From the NCBI GenBank assembly GCA_025765595.1, contig JAIVFH010000191.1, positions 1-53,693 on the forward strand: 53,693 bases of DNA, read 5' to 3'. This document shows positions 32,062-42,780 of the stretch, piece by piece; the first letter of the stretch is position 1; the number at the start of each line of letters is the position of its first letter. A program made the translations under genes and the position numbers. The notes below the pieces were generated by a model. That model saw nothing but the letters and a program-made list of their open reading frames with translations, was not told where the DNA came from and made no database searches. This DNA comes from Obelidium mucronatum. Its lineage: Eukaryota; Chytridiomycota; Chytridiomycetes; Chytridiales; Chytriomycetaceae.

Positions 32062-33375
32062 GATGAGAGAGGTGGATGGTACCTCTGCAATGGGGGTGGC
32101 AGGAAGGACAGCATGTTATCACCACACTGCTCATCGACAATCGTGTTGTATCCAGCATGACCAGCAGAGGGAAAGGCACCCACCAGCGGCTGTGTTTCTC
32201 GACTCTGAGTAGTTGAATGGAGGAAAGTCATTCAGAGATTTCTTTGTTTCCAAGCATTTGTGTTGATTTGGATTCATACAGTCCCATGAAAGCACAGAAG
32301 CAAGCTAATAAGCGAATGGGTTCTTTTCTGCTTGATTCATTTGTATGGAAAGACTGGATAATATTGAATCCACGACAATCATGATTCGTTGACTTTTCAA
32401 GGACAGAGGGATTAAGCGGGACCTGAGACTCTGAGTGCGTACTTTCCCGCATGAATCGATACCGCGCGAATTCAATGAATACACATACTTACTCGAGGAT
32501 ACTGCAATAAGACAGTCCTGCTGGCCCCCTTTATTCTGCAGATTTCTTTCCCCGAAAGGCTAAACCGATTGAAATCCAAACCAATGAGTCTCTCTGCCTC
32601 CGAAGCCGCCTTGGTGTACGCCGCCCTTATTCTCCACGACGATGGTCTTGAGATCACTGTGAGTATTGGCTGAGTGTCGGATGGCGATGGTGTGATGGCG
32701 GGAAGGGGTGGTGATGGACAGGGGGAAGAAACGGCAAGAGATGCCTCGGAACATCAAAACAGAACATCAAAACAAGGCTGCATGGGAATTCATTCACTGA
32801 GCGAGATCTATGAATACGAGTTGGTCTACTGCGGGATCAGTCTGTATTCAAGGCAGTCATTTCATGTGGTGGAAATCTGGATGGTGTAGGCGCGAAACAC
32901 TCTCGTGGGAACTAGCCATCAAATAACATGCAACAGTTCCATCATGTCTAATTACTGGTATAATTAGGCCGACAAGCTCAGCACCTTGGTTGCTGCTGCT
33001 GGCGTTGAAGTCGAGTCCATCTGGGCTTCCCTCTTTGCCAAGGCTCTCGATGGAAAGGACGTTGGCTCCTTCCTCTTTGCTGTTGGCTCTGGATCTGGAG
33101 CTGCTGCTGCTCCAGCTGCCGGAGCTGCGCCAGCCGCTGCTGAAGCTGCTGCCCCAGCCGCTGGAAAGAAGGAGGAGAAGAAGGAGGAGAAGGAAGAGTC
33201 TGACGATGACATGGGATTCGGTCTCTTCGACTAAACTGCTCCGCGAACGTGTGTGTGTCGGTGTTTGTGGGAATCCAGTGTCTGTTGAGGTGTGTTGCTA
33301 GCAATACATCGTGGTGGAATAACTGGGTGCTGTGAGCATGGACTGTGCTGTCGTTGATTTTGAATAAAATCAGAG
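31161..33375 (+). repeat. inverted duplication, left arm (2,215 bp)
   Basis: Every aligned position pairs with 69221 minus its coordinate in the right arm (35846-38060), with no indel detected at any of the anchor points I checked. One substitution was seen (V/I codon in the membrane protein, about 31809). The inner boundary falls right after AATAAAATCAGAG of the P1 3' end. Confidence 0.95.
32584..33234 (+). CDS. 60S acidic ribosomal protein P1, left copy
   Basis: Exon 1 32584-32658 ([20 protein letters not shown]...), intron 32659-32967 (GTGAGT...AATTAG), exon 2 32968-33234; 113 aa. The N-terminal helical dimerisation domain ([32 protein letters not shown]), the Ala/Pro/Gly-rich hinge, the KKEEKKEE stretch and the invariant tail [11 protein letters not shown] are all present. 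P1 pairs with P2 on uL10 to form the ribosomal stalk, which recruits and activates translational GTPases. An identical copy lies at 35987-36637. Confidence 0.95.
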
Positions 33376-33453
33376 CTGACCTCTACCAGTTTTGGGATTG
33401 TTGTCATCAACATTATTGCATTGCGGTAGGATATTAATCAACAACAAATTATC

Positions 33454-35802
33454 CTATTTGAAAGCTCTTCCTAACAAAAACGCACACACAATTGCGATTG
33501 ACGCTCCAATAAGGGCCGGCGCCACCATTGCCTCCATCTGCTCTACTTCATCAGCAGTAACAAGGCGGGATCCAGCGACTACAGATGAGCCTTTCGCTTC
33601 ACCAGTGTATTTCTTGGAGAAAGTCGTTCCAGATTCACTTTTGGCTGCACTGTCGTACAACTGCTTCTGCGATTCACTGAATATCACAACGCGCCCCAAT
33701 CCATTCCTCTTGGCAACTTCCACTGCTTCTATCAAATCGGCATCGGTGTCAATACGGACACAGTCTTCCTCGTCATCCAAGTAACACACAGCGTCAACAG
33801 TCTTTTCGAGTTTCAGTTCTACCATCTCCTTTAAGAAACCAAGTGAATCGACAGGACCAGTGAATCGATGAGTAGTCCCACGTTCGAAATCACGAAGTTT
33901 GAATGCAAACATCCCCTCCTGGTGCATTCCCGATACAACACTCTGCGCTTTACCACCCACCCCACTAGTTCCACTTGTTGGCCCTGTGTGCGGATGGAAG
34001 TGATAGGAATCCATTGCTACTACACTTGCACTGTCGTCCGGAAATATCGTCGCAGTTTCATCGTGAGTTTCGCTTGAGTTTCTTCGTTCTCGGTATGATT
34101 TGGTTCGCTGGGTGGTATGATTATGCGGCCGACTAACAGGTCGTGGCCGTTGTGCTGAGGTTGGAAGAAGCTGTCCATCGCCAGATACAACACTGGACGC
34201 GTCTTCCCAAAAGCGATCCCACATTGGTCCGTCCTGTTCGCCACCTTGAATTTGAGACAGCTGGCAAGAAAAAAAAACCAACAATCAGCGCAGACAACGA
34301 TAAACAAAAAGCGATTGAGATTCAACGAGCATACGTACTTGATTCAGAGTCGTGTATGTCAGTTTAAGTACATCAACTAGTCCTTCAATGACACCTTCAG
34401 AATCAATTACTGGGAGATGAAGATATCGGCCAACTGCAAGAAAGAATTGGGAAGATTTATCGATTGATCGCGAGCCAAAAAACCCAAAACAAAATGTAGT
34501 TTACCATGCATTTTGCGTAACGCCTCTAGGACTGGGGTTTCTGGTGTGACACATTCAGGATGTGGCGTCATAACTCTGCAACAAGCCCGGGTTTATAAAA
34601 AAAATAAAAGCCTATGGACCATACCTTGCAACTGTTGTTACAGAGGGATCGAGGCTGGCAGCCAGTACCCGAAGGACAAGATCCTTGGTTGTGAAGATTC
34701 CACATAAATTTCCCAGCCCATCATCCCCTGCACCGGCATCGCTATCAAAAACAAGGACTGCTGTTTCATTTGCTTCCTGCATTTTCTGGCATGCCGTTGT
34801 CACAGTGTCCCTCATGCCAACAACTGGTGGAACCATGTCTGGGGTAAGGAGCGACCCCAAATTCGGACCACCCAGTTGATGTCTGAGTATTTCGGCGTAT
34901 CGAGCCATAGCAGCTTCTGTTGTGGACGAAACCGGTGACGCATCTATCAAACATGACCCAGTGAGACCACCAAAAGAAGTAAAAGATCACTTTACCCTTC
35001 ACTGCAGAGCTTTCAGATTGCGTCATGGATCCATCTACATTGGTGGTATTGCTAGCATTCATGCCCTCGCGTTGGTTGAACGTTTTTGCCGCTCGCAACA
35101 CATCTCTTCTCGAATTCGAATAAACGGATTCCAACTTTTCCAGAGAATCATAGAGGCATTTAGTGACATCTAGCAGCCCCATAACAAAATGGTCGCGTGG
35201 ATCGAGAACGGGTAAGTGTCTGAACTGCCCCGCAATCATGGCGTTCAGCGCTGTTGTAGCAGAGTCCGACGCAAAAACCTAGGCATTCAAATCATAATTA
35301 ATCGATTAATGAGACTTTACCGTGTAATAGATGATCACGAACCTTTACTGGGTCCTTGGTCATGATAGATGTACACAATGTGTCCTTCGCCAGCTTTCCT
35401 GCTGCAACCACGCGAAAAGCCAAGTCTTTATCAGTCACAATTCCCGAGACTCCATTGGATGAACCCAAAAGGACCGCATCAACCTGTCATAGAGCTATCA
35501 GCCACATCCTGGTACCAATTCAATTCATACCCGCCGACTGGCCATATAGCAAGCTGCCTAAAGAAAAATTAATGAATGATCGAAACAGCCGGCGCGAGAG
35601 CCTTGGCGAGACATACCTCTAGTACCGTGCTCTTGATATCCATCGCCACGATAGGAATGGGCTTCAGGGCACCCACTGTACCTGCCTTGAATACAGAGGA
35701 GCTATGTTGCTTGGAATAGTTCATGTTTCCTGAGGGGGGAGTTGGTGTGGTGGATGAGGACACAGAGCCACTGGATCGCTTTCTTCTCGCAACTTGGGAC
35801 AT
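33454..35802 (-). CDS. CBS-domain and PB1-domain tail-anchored protein
   Basis: A multi-exon gene from MSQVARRKRSSGSVSSS (35802) to the stop at 33454. CBS repeats read: VDAVLLGSSNGVSGIVTDKD; FRHLPVLDPRDHFVMGLLDV; AVLVFDSDAGAGDDGLGNLCG...TTKDLVLRVL; and a segment ending YLHLPVIDSEGVIEGLVDV. This makes two CBS pairs, which in the family bind adenine nucleotides. A PB1-like domain follows (FAFKLRDF...THRF...LEKTVDAVCYLDDEEDCVRIDTDADLIEAV...RVVIFSE), then a C-terminal membrane segment (APALIGASIAIVCAFLLGRAF). This is the architecture of fungal Mug70-like and related CBS-PB1 proteins. It is the only gene in the unique spacer of the inverted duplication. Its ATG is 44 bp from the right arm, so its upstream region is mostly P1 3' sequence. 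Minor exons were not all resolved. Confidence 0.85.
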
Positions 35803-35986
35803 ATTTATTGATGATACTTTGGCACCAACGCATTTTTAAACGCAACTCTGATTTTATTCAAAATCAACGACAGCACAGTCCATGCTCACAGCACCCAGTT
35901 ATTCCACCACGATGTATTGCTAGCAACACACCTCAACAGACACTGGATTCCCACAAACACCGACACACACACGTTCGCGGAGCAGT

Positions 35987-36637
35987 TTAGTCGAAGAGAC
36001 CGAATCCCATGTCATCGTCAGACTCTTCCTTCTCCTCCTTCTTCTCCTCCTTCTTTCCAGCGGCTGGGGCAGCAGCTTCAGCAGCGGCTGGCGCAGCTCC
36101 GGCAGCTGGAGCAGCAGCAGCTCCAGATCCAGAGCCAACAGCAAAGAGGAAGGAGCCAACGTCCTTTCCATCGAGAGCCTTGGCAAAGAGGGAAGCCCAG
36201 ATGGACTCGACTTCAACGCCAGCAGCAGCAACCAAGGTGCTGAGCTTGTCGGCCTAATTATACCAGTAATTAGACATGATGGAACTGTTGCATGTTATTT
36301 GATGGCTAGTTCCCACGAGAGTGTTTCGCGCCTACACCATCCAGATTTCCACCACATGAAATGACTGCCTTGAATACAGACTGATCCCGCAGTAGACCAA
36401 CTCGTATTCATAGATCTCGCTCAGTGAATGAATTCCCATGCAGCCTTGTTTTGATGTTCTGTTTTGATGTTCCGAGGCATCTCTTGCCGTTTCTTCCCCC
36501 TGTCCATCACCACCCCTTCCCGCCATCACACCATCGCCATCCGACACTCAGCCAATACTCACAGTGATCTCAAGACCATCGTCGTGGAGAATAAGGGCGG
36601 CGTACACCAAGGCGGCTTCGGAGGCAGAGAGACTCAT
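35987..36637 (-). CDS. 60S acidic ribosomal protein P1, right copy
   Basis: Exon 1 36637-36563, intron 36562-36254, exon 2 36253-35987. Its product is identical to the 113-aa protein at 32584-33234, including the [11 protein letters not shown] tail. It is transcribed in the same direction as the CBS-PB1 gene, whose ATG is 185 bp downstream. Confidence 0.95.
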
Positions 36638-37159
36638 TGGTTTGGATTTCAATCGGTTTAGCCTTTCGGGGAAAGAAATCTGCAGAATAAAGGGGGCCAG
36701 CAGGACTGTCTTATTGCAGTATCCTCGAGTAAGTATGTGTATTCATTGAATTCGCGCGGTATCGATTCATGCGGGAAAGTACGCACTCAGAGTCTCAGGT
36801 CCCGCTTAATCCCTCTGTCCTTGAAAAGTCAACGAATCATGATTGTCGTGGATTCAATATTATCCAGTCTTTCCATACAAATGAATCAAGCAGAAAAGAA
36901 CCCATTCGCTTATTAGCTTGCTTCTGTGCTTTCATGGGACTGTATGAATCCAAATCAACACAAATGCTTGGAAACAAAGAAATCTCTGAATGACTTTCCT
37001 CCATTCAACTACTCAGAGTCGAGAAACACAGCCGCTGGTGGGTGCCTTTCCCTCTGCTGGTCATGCTGGATACAACACGATTGTCGATGAGCAGTGTGGT
37101 GATAACATGCTGTCCTTCCTGCCACCCCCATTGCAGAGGTACCATCCACCTCTCTCATC

Positions 37160-38050
37160 ATGGACACAACACTCAACACTTCAATAAGCGTGTCGGTTGA
37201 TGAACAGATTCTTGCCGAGCTTAAAGCATCGAATACAAAGACCACCCAGCTTCTGCTTGCCCTTCATGTGGCTTTGGTCGTGCCTCCCGTGCTCATCCTG
37301 CTTAGTGTTCGGTCAAAGTGGGATGATATTCCTCGTGTTCTCTTTCCTGGGAGTGCGTTCCTAGGCTGGGTGTCCAAGGATGGACTACGCGCTCTGGCGC
37401 TCATTACCCCGTGGATTTCTCTTGCACTGTCGTCACTCAGTTTATCGTACTTTGGTGTGAGATTATTGCCGGCAACTTCTCAACCTCAAATTATCGGTGC
37501 TTTTCCTGCATCTTCTTCCGAATACTCTGTTTCACAATCCCCTTTGATTCCTCGCGGACTTCCGCTGTCTCCATGGTTGTTGGACGAAATTGCTAAAGCA
37601 GCCAAGGGCGCAACTGTTCCAACCCCCTTGGATGCGGCCATTGATGCACTTGTGTGGTGGGCGGAGCATCCGGCCAGTGTTGCACAGCGATCATTTCATC
37701 TCGCACATTCGTCCATGATTTCATTTCTGGTGGCCCAAACGCTCTTCACGCTCTTTACCAGTTTTGCGTTCCATCATGAAGCGGGGTCGTCTTCTGCATT
37801 CCTTACATGTCTCTTCCTTGGGGCGGCTTTCGCATCACCTCTTGTTTATATTGGAGCAAAGAGTGCCTTTGATCGTGATTTGCGGACGCGTCCCGTGGAG
37901 TATCGAGGGATTGGGGAAGGCGGCCTTATTGCAGGAATTGACTTGAAGGAAGTAGTGCTACACGCGATGGACAAGGGCCATGTTTCGCGCGTGTCGGCAG
38001 TGTTTGGCATGGTGAGTTTCTGTTTTTTAGGTCTTCTACTCAGAATTTAG
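37160..38050 (+). pseudogene. multi-span membrane protein, copy lacking its last exon
   Basis: Exon 1 is intact and identical to the left copy except one V-to-I change (PW(V/I)SLAL). The GTGAGT donor follows VFGM, but the Ty3 LTR begins about 50 bp into the intron. The acceptor and the final exon, which carries the last membrane segment, are not found after the retrotransposon. Read-through adds an alternative tail (VSFCFLGLLLRI) ending at 38050. Confidence 0.7.
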
Positions 38051-38060
38051 TGATTGATAT

Positions 38061-39031
38061 TGTGAAGTTTACACCTTCACGGGAGGGGTTTTTGACTTTC
38101 CCGCCTAGACTACTAACTTTGACAGCATTTTTATTTATTAATTGTTATTTATTATTCTTTATTGATTTATTTGTGATTCTCTGTTTTGGGATTGTCGCGT
38201 CGATCAATAAAGATTTGGAGTTGTTGAGAATTGAAATGACTGGCATGGCGTGATGGCGACTATGTCCTTCCCAGGTCACGTCAGTGATCGCATCTCTCAC
38301 GAGCGAACTTTATAAGAGAGGGCTACGTCCCTCCAAGGGGATCCTATTGTGAGTTGATCAGATTCGGTGAGTGAACGCGAGCGAAATCAGTTGTGCCAAA
38401 GGGTATTCCGGAAGATACCTGGGCTTTAGTAGCTAGCGAGTATAGCGGTCTCGAGTTGGGCGAAGTAGCGCATGGGAATGATCCCAGGAAGTCGACTAGG
38501 GAGCTTTAAAGAGTCGTAGTAGGTGTGCACCCAGTCGCTGTTGGAGAGCCTGCTATTGGGATGATGACCCAGGGTAAAGGCGACGGGTCCCATAGATCGT
38601 GCAGCCGAGCAATCAAACTAGGAGTTAGATTTAGTTTAAGGGTTGTAGGTGCGTAGGGACTTAGAGGAGTAGGGCCACCGCAGATCTCAATCTGATTGAC
38701 ATGGATCTGGAAGGGGTTGCGCTGGACCGCAAACCCAATGGAACCAAAAACACTCGCGAGTGGGGTAACGTGAGTAAAGATAGGAAGATTTCATTTTATT
38801 TGGGATTCAGTTAAGTTCTGTTATTTCTTTTATTTTATTTCTTTTATTCTGTTCTTTCACTTGTTCTTCTTTTAGGATCATTATTATAATTATTCCTCGT
38901 GAGTACGCCATTGCCGCGAATTTTACTGATGAGTATCTGGGCCACTGGACCACTCATCAGGCTCAACCAACGACCCATGCATCTGGACTATCTTTATTTA
39001 AACGATAAGGAAAGACTAGGAATGTGTGACA
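38061..39031 (+). repeat. Ty3 element 5' LTR
   Basis: 971 bp, TGTGAAGTTT...GTGTGACA. Contains a TATA-like TTTATAAGAGAGGG (about 38309) and an AATAAAG (about 38206). No TGG-type tRNA primer-binding site follows the LTR (next bases GGGGGGCCC), so the priming mode is unclear. Confidence 0.9.
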
Positions 39032-40252
39032 GGGGGGCCCAACCTTTAAAAGTGAGTCTTTTTATGACTGAAACTAATGTTTTGCGCGTTTATTCCGCTT
39101 TTTTGACGTGGTCTTTGTGCCCGTTGCCCTTCGTCGGCCCCATAACAGTTGACTTTATGTCCTGTTGCCCTTTGCGGCTTAATACAGATTATTAAAAAAC
39201 AAAAATAGGGGGAACCTATGCCCAAATTTTGGGAATTTTTCAATGATTTTTGTTGAGTTGGGTTAGTTTAAATATTATAAGTAAAATACCCGACGCGTTT
39301 TTACGCGTTTCGAAAGTGGAAATACAATAAATAGTATTTTATTAAGCTACTCTTAAAGTTTGGGAGCGATTGGAGCGTGTTTGATACGCGTTTCAGTGAT
39401 TTGAAGTGTTGGTGGTTAGAAGAAATCTCACTTACTACTGAACCGCTCCATCAAAAGTTATGAAACTTTGTAGAAGTATCTGAAAAGTACTTTCCATTTA
39501 TTTCGTTTTGTCGAGTAACGCGTTTTCTGGTTTTCAGAAGCGAGTGGTGTTTAGTTAAACTCACCCACCTACAGAAAAGGAAATGATTGGGAATAACAAC
39601 ACAAAATATGTCAACATAAATCTATTCATTTTTATTCATTCAAATTATTAAGCTAAGGATGCCTTGCGATCTATCTGGGGTAGTTTGGTGATTGTAATTT
39701 ATTTGTCTCAGAAACTATGATCAAACCCATCGCGCTCATCCCTGGCTCGCAGTATGGAGTACAGACAATTAGTTAGTTTCCTACTGCGTCCAGGGATAAT
39801 TTTCAATCACCTGCGACGTGTCAGAAGTAGTACTCTGTGCAGACGCGCCTCTGGATTGGTCACAGATCTGGACTCTTGAGCCGAAAATGCTCCCAAACCC
39901 TGCAGCAGCGCATCCTACGCTATTTATGATCGCGTTTTCAATCTGTTATTTCATATGTTATGTATGTCTTTATTGATTGTTGTTGTTTGGTTTGCCAACA
40001 ACTTCCCCAGTTGGGTGTCAAAGGAAACAGAATAGATTCAAACTATTTTATTACTTATTTAAGTTTTCTTGCATTTCGGAGACGGAATTTATTGGTTTGA
40101 GTCGGGTTTGATTGTGTTGAAGTTACACTTGCTCACCTAACGCTCGACAGCAGTCAAGAGCTCCATGCTCCCGAAGAGATATTCCCTTCTGAGAATCGGG
40201 CTCAATCATTTCTCCTTCCACTGTTGAACCATCGGAGGACCTGGACGACGTA
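39032..40252. other. Ty3 internal 5' region, no gene seen
   Basis: AT-rich with no gag zinc knuckle and no protease motif. ACGCGTTT occurs several times at 39290-39540. It may be a promoter or leader region of the gene that starts at 40253, or replaced sequence. Confidence 0.5.
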
Positions 40253-41380
40253 GTGATGGAGGAGAATACTGACGTCAACCAATACATCCACCCTCAGTCT
40301 CAACTGTTGGTTGTGGTTATCGACCTCACGGTCGAAATCCCAAATTCCAGGGCACCTCCAATGCCGTCGCCAATCTGCAGTGATTGGTCCAGACCCACAA
40401 GCGCAAGTGTTGGCATCAACTTGCCAACCTCCAGCTCGCTCTTGGGAGCTCGCCCCGCGGCCGTCGCTGTTGAGCCCGTCCCAGTCGTTTTTAACGCCCG
40501 CGTATCCACCGTCGCCGTTGCGCCTGTTGTTGCTGGTCTTTCGGTTGTCCCTCGTGGGACAGTTCCTGCTGCTACGGCTACACCGCCCGCTGTTGCCCCG
40601 TATACTGGCGCCGCTCGGATGGCGTGGGAACCACCCGTTGCACCAGCTGGAGCGAACGGAAACGGAAGCGGTCCTGGATATCACAGAGTGGATGAGTGGG
40701 GAAATGGTGGAAACATGCAGTACCACCAGCAAAACCATGGCCACTCACCCGGTCGCCGTGGACGCCGCTTCAAACAAATGGCCTACCATGAGCGTGAGTA
40801 TCCCTCAGCTATGGCAGTTGGAGACCAGGATGTGGTCTTGGGTTGTTTGCTGTTGGAGCATTTTTTTTACATTTTTCATTTTATTTTATTGGTGAGACTT
40901 CGGCTTTTGCCCACTCGCTGTAAAGCTCGCCCCCGCCGCATATCTGCGCGCTCCATTACCCTCTTTGTCGGGTTTTACCTTCGTTTATTAATGGGGATTT
41001 ATTTTGTTGTAGGAATGCAGGCTCTTCACGCGATCGAAGCAGCCAAACAGCAGGAGGCTTTCCGCTTCCTCATGGGCGAAGCGACGCAGTTCCGTTTCCA
41101 GACCGGAGTCAAAGCTCCTCTGGAGTACAACTTCCGTAGCGTGCAGGTCTACGAGTCCATAGATATTGTTGACCAGCAACACCAGCAGCGTTTTGGCGCC
41201 AATCAGCGCCCGCCGCCGCAGCCCCCAACTATCTACCTGAAATCATTGGAAATGGTAATCACAGAGGAAATGGAAGAGGAGGGCACCGTAAGTGGCTCAA
41301 TGATGGGTTGTATATTTGATTCATCCCTGTTCTGTCGTTGGACTGCTGTCCTGAAATCGACCTGGCTATTATTTCTATGA
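40253..41380 (+). CDS. unknown spliced gene inside the Ty3 element
   Basis: Start MMEENTDVNQYIHPQSQ. A Pro/Ala/Val-rich part is followed by NGNGSGPGYHRVDEWGNGGN and an Arg-rich SPGRRGRRFKQMAYHER. A likely intron (donor GTGAGTATCC about 40795, acceptor TTGTTGTAG about 41013) precedes MQALHAIEAAKQQEAFRFLMG and YLKSLEMVITEEMEEEG. A second donor (GTAAGTGG) follows at about 41290, so 41290-41380 is probably intron read-through and the 3' end is open. I do not recognise the protein. It lacks a CCHC knuckle and a protease motif, and introns are unusual for gag, so it may be an acquired host gene or a very divergent gag. Confidence 0.4.
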   Translation: MMEENTDVNQYIHPQSQLLVVVIDLTVEIPNSRAPPMPSPICSDWSRPTSASVGINLPTSSSLLGARPAAVAVEPVPVVFNARVSTVAVAPVVAGLSVVPRGTVPAATATPPAVAPYTGAARMAWEPPVAPAGANGNGSGPGYHRVDEWGNGGNMQYHQQNHGHSPGRRGRRFKQMAYHEREYPSAMAVGDQDVVLGCLLLEHFFYIFHFILLVRLRLLPTRCKARPRRISARSITLFVGFYLRLLMGIYFVVGMQALHAIEAAKQQEAFRFLMGEATQFRFQTGVKAPLEYNFRSVQVYESIDIVDQQHQQRFGANQRPPPQPPTIYLKSLEMVITEEMEEEGTVSGSMMGCIFDSSLFCRWTAVLKSTWLLFL

Positions 41381-41574
41381 TTAGCGCAGTTTTGCGATCA
41401 AATAGATATACTTTGTTTTCTCCTATTTTGAGAGTTGTCTTAGATTTTTCACTCAGACAAAAATTTTGTTCTCTTTGAAATGGTGCCAGACAGACTTTGT
41501 CATGCCGCTCAAATAAATGTTTGTAAGAACATGAAGGATGTCTTTGAAAAGCAAGAAGAAGGCAGGGACCTTAC

Positions 41575-42690
41575 CACTTTGATGTCCTACCCTTTGGACT
41601 TACTAATGCCCCACCCAGTTTTCAAAGACTGATGGACACTGTTTTAGCAGGTTATCGCTTTGTATTTGCAATGGTATACGTCGATGATATTATCATCTAT
41701 TCAAATGATGCTGAGGAGCACCTGAAACATATCGAAATGATTCTTCAAAGAATGCATGATTATAATTTGAAGATCAAACCTTCCAAATGTCAGTTCTTCT
41801 ATACTGACTTACCATTTTTAGGACATGTTATCTCGAAGGAAGGCTTGAGAAAGGATGAGAACAAAACAGCAAAGTTGAAGGATTGGCCTCAACCTAAGAA
41901 TAAAAAGCAATTACAGCAATTCATTGGTTTTGCTACTTATTTTAGGCGTTTCTTGAGAGGATTTGCATCTACGGCATTGCCCCTTTATAATCTGTTAAAA
42001 AGATGATGTAACGTGGAATTTTGATGAAAGTTGTGTAGAGTCTTTCAACCAATTAGTGAAACAACTATGTGTGGATATGGTGTTGCACAACCCAACAGAA
42101 ACCGATGAATTCATCATTGAGTGTGATGCATCAGGGAAGGCTTTAGGAGCTGCCTTGTATGTTAAAGGTGAAACAAATGCAAAGAAAGATAGATTGCCTG
42201 TTGCATTCATTTCTAGAACTCTGTCTGATGTTGAGCAAAGATATAGCAACACAGACTGAGAAGGTTTGGCAGTAGTTTGGTCCATAAATTGTTTTGACAA
42301 GTTCATTTGGAATCGGCCTGTGACTGTTGAGACAGACCACTCAGCCCTTATTCCACTCTTTAAGAAGGGGGATCTTACCGGTCGTTTTGCTGGATGGGCT
42401 TACCAGTTGGCTGATTATGATATAACATTAGTTCATGTGCCCGGTAGCACACAGGTTGCCGCAGATACGTTATCCAGACTGGACTTAAGTACAGAGAGTG
42501 TCCTTTCTCTGCGGAGGGAGAAAGATCTCAAAAAGGGACCCAGTATTGGCCCAGAGGACCAAAATGGTTTGGAAGAGGGGAGTGAGTCAAAACACCCACC
42601 ACTTGAAACTTTATTGGACACATACATCTATGGCCACATAGAACCAACACCAGAAAAAAACGGCTTATGCCATCAAAGTTTTTGAGAACT
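41575..42690 (+). pseudogene. Ty3 reverse transcriptase and RNase H, truncated and frameshifted
   Basis: The homology begins abruptly at YHFDVLPFGLTNAPPSFQRL (about 41575), so the N-terminal half of RT and the protease are missing. The catalytic YVDDIIIYS is intact, followed by LKIKPSKCQFF, FLGHVIS and the QLQQFIGFATYFRRFL connection. A one-base shift in an A-run near 42000 and a TGA near 42258 interrupt the RNase H part (FIIECDASGKALGAALY, VETDHSALIPLF, QLADYDITLVHVPGSTQVAADTLSRL). A further frame break follows near 42685. Confidence 0.85.
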
Positions 42691-42780
42691 TGTATCAATC
42701 CTTGAGGCAGGAGGAGAGAGAAACAACACATGCGCTGATGAGCGACATGTCTCGCAGAATCAGATGAAGAAGGTCGCATT

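Larger units (their letters stand above)
35846..38060 (-). repeat. inverted duplication, right arm (2,215 bp)
   Basis: Reverse complement of 31161-33375 with one substitution noticed. Its outer end coincides exactly with the first base of the Ty3 LTR at 38061. The left arm continues past the equivalent point into the last exon of the membrane-protein gene. Confidence 0.95.

Noticed and set aside
32964..33304. Long minus-strand frames over ribosomal protein P1 (and mirror frames at 35917-36257)
   Set aside because: Shadows created by the Ala/Pro-rich and Glu/Lys-rich codons of P1 exon 2.
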